Below the pieces are notes generated by a model. It worked only from the letters and a program-made list of their open reading frames with translations, did no database searches and was not told the origin of the DNA. A DNA stretch of 64,000 nt. Origin: Zingiber officinale. Lineage: Eukaryota > Streptophyta > Magnoliopsida > Zingiberales > Zingiberaceae. The stretch spans positions 835,199 to 899,198 of the forward strand of contig NW_024589857.1 of assembly GCF_018446385.1 (NCBI RefSeq). The letters are read 5' to 3'. The translations under genes were made by a program, and so were the position numbers. Position 1 is the stretch's first letter. Every line of letters begins with the position of its first letter. Shown one piece after another: positions 62,539 through 64,000 of the stretch.

Positions 62539-64000
62539 TGTTAGGAAGGAAAGGGAAATTGTAGTTAAGAGTAGGGAAGGTGAAGGGACACCTTTCTCCC
62601 TTCACTTAGAATGAAAAGTTTATTTTCCTTTCTCCCTTCATTTAGAGTAAATGAAGTAAGGAATGAAAAGGTGTTTTCCCTTTCTCCCTTCATTTAGAAT
62701 AAATAGGAGTAAGGGAATGAAAAGTTATTTTCTTCTTCCTCCTCCTTCCTCCCTCCACCGAAACTAGCCTCCTTCTCCCCCATGTTCGGAATCAAGCCTA
62801 GGATCTCTTCCTAGGAAGTCTTCACAAGGAGGAGTCCTTAAGGCCTAAGTCTTCTCACAAGCAAGATACGCAAGGGTATTCTCCTTGTGGTAAACCAAGC
62901 GAGAGGATGTAAGTATTCCCCCTCACCTGCAATACAAGTGGTTTTCCTCGTTTTTTTTTATGTTGCTTAAAAACTAGGACCATGTCCCCATGAAGTTGCT
63001 TAAAACCTAGGACCATGTCCCTTGAAGTTTCGGCCAAGAAGAAATAAAGGGATTAGGAAAGTTTAAACTCCAACTAGACTTGCTTAGGCTTTCTCTAATG
63101 ATACCTAATATGTTATGTGATGTTATTAAGATGCTATTCATGGTTGATGTTGCTTAAAACCTAGGACCATGTCCCTTGAAGTTTCGGCCAAGAAGAAATA
63201 AAGGGATTAGGAAAGTTTAAACTCCAACTAGACTTGCTTATGCTTTCTCTCATGATACCTAATATGTTATGTGATGTTATTAAGATGCTATTCATGGTTG
63301 ATGTTGCTTAAAACCTAGGATCATGCCCTTGTAAGCTGCGGCCAAGAGAACTACTAGAGCTAGAAGAGAACAAACACTCCAATCATGCTTACTAATGGTT
63401 CCCTATGATATGTTATGTGTTGGGTGAACCTTATGTTACTATGTTATGCTTATGCAAGGCTTATGTATGATGAAAGGCCTAAGAGATGCTTCCCTATAAA
63501 TTGGGACTAAGAGCACTCTTTATGATATGACAAGGAACATGATATACTATTTTACTTTTGTATGGCTTGTACCGGATCCTAGCAAGGTCCAGGGGATGGG
63601 CTCCTACGTCGCCCCTAGGTCGAAGCACGGGCCTAGTTCCCTAGTAGGTTCGAGATTAGCTACCTCGGATTTATTTAGGGATGCGCACAAATCATGTATG
63701 TGGTACAATGTCGGACCCTCATGTTGAGATTTATGTTTAAGTATTTATATAATATATGTTTTCAAAAGAACATCTTGCATATATATTATTTCATGCTATG
63801 CGATTATTATGCTTTAAGATGATGTACTCTTGTGATATGTCTATATGTTGTCTAAATGAACAGGTCACTACTCTATGTTAAATTCATGATTTATGACTTT
63901 CGTGAGTAGGAAAGGATCTTACTAAGTCTATGTGCTTATAGTTTTATTTTTCCTTGTACTGCAGAAAAGGATAAAGAATGGCTAAACTAAAGGGAGCAGC
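62539..64000 (+). repeat. LTR-retrotransposon sequence with internal tandem repeats, cut by the window edge
   Basis: A possible LTR start (TGTTAGGAAGG) occurs at 62,539. It continues through short repeats of TTCTCCCTTCA-type units (62,590-62,740) into two near-identical 154-bp tandem copies and a diverged third. A GC-rich stretch at 63,570-63,720 resembles gypsy LTR sequence from memory. No coding region is supported. Confidence 0.5.
62997..63458. repeat. 154-bp tandem repeat, two full copies plus one diverged copy
   Basis: TGCTTAAAACCTAGGA begins at 62,997, 63,151 and 63,305, exactly 154 bases apart. The first two copies are almost identical; the third drifts after GTTGCTTAAAACCTAGG. A shorter partial unit precedes them near 62,962. 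Confidence 0.9.

Noticed and set aside
62960-63460. Regularly spaced repeats that might suggest a CRISPR-like array
   Set aside because: Units are 154 bp, contiguous and without unique spacers; this is a tandem repeat in LTR-type plant DNA.

Overview
This window looks like nuclear DNA from a flowering plant. The protein genes are split by GT-AG introns and encode plant-type families. One gene is a very GC-rich single-exon glycosyltransferase, as is common in commelinid monocots. The repeats are dominated by LTR retrotransposons. From memory, the LTR sequences resemble those of the ginger order (Zingiberales); that placement is inference and would need a database search.

Layout. Positions 1-17,800 are a repeat-rich desert. 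Its clearest part is a decayed LTR retrotransposon (2257-8584, flanked by perfect CTTGC duplications). That element carries a solo LTR nested in its left LTR and a miniature LTR element (TRIM) nested in its right LTR. At 12,880-13,675 lies a wrecked exon of a CHR27/28-type SNF2 helicase, cut by two MITEs and carrying an internal duplication. A SINE-like element follows at 13,915-14,128. Positions 17,800-35,000 are gene-rich: an NAA60/MCC1-type acetyltransferase (-), a ribosomal protein S23 copy that appears dead (+), a family 1 glycosyltransferase (+), a small one-helix membrane protein (+) and a complete 11-exon P4-ATPase lipid flippase (-). Positions 37,100-39,350 hold a hAT-transposase-derived BED zinc-finger gene (-). 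Positions 42,171-47,603 are a second nested LTR block: a solo LTR interrupted by a chimeric element. Positions 50,399-58,540 hold a complete 8-exon CRWN/NMCP nuclear lamina-like gene (+). The right end has the last two exons of a DEG7-type protease gene (-), a hairpin MITE and an LTR-like sequence with 154-bp tandem repeats.

The genes do not form an obvious pathway or cluster; they read as unrelated single genes separated by transposon blocks. Splice joins for the five multi-exon genes, including the S23 copy, were worked out by hand from GT/GC-AG borders, phase and remembered family sequences. Reading-frame sums close exactly for the flippase (1197 aa), CRWN (1199 aa), acetyltransferase (254 aa), hAT-derived gene (650 aa) and S23 copy (429 nt with two internal stops). 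I found no clear new multi-gene system. The most interesting items are the chimeric retroelement, the SINE-like family, the disrupted helicase exon, the S23 pseudogene with an intact-looking promoter, a stop codon embedded in the last splice donor of the acetyltransferase, and a changed PSPG-box residue in the glycosyltransferase.
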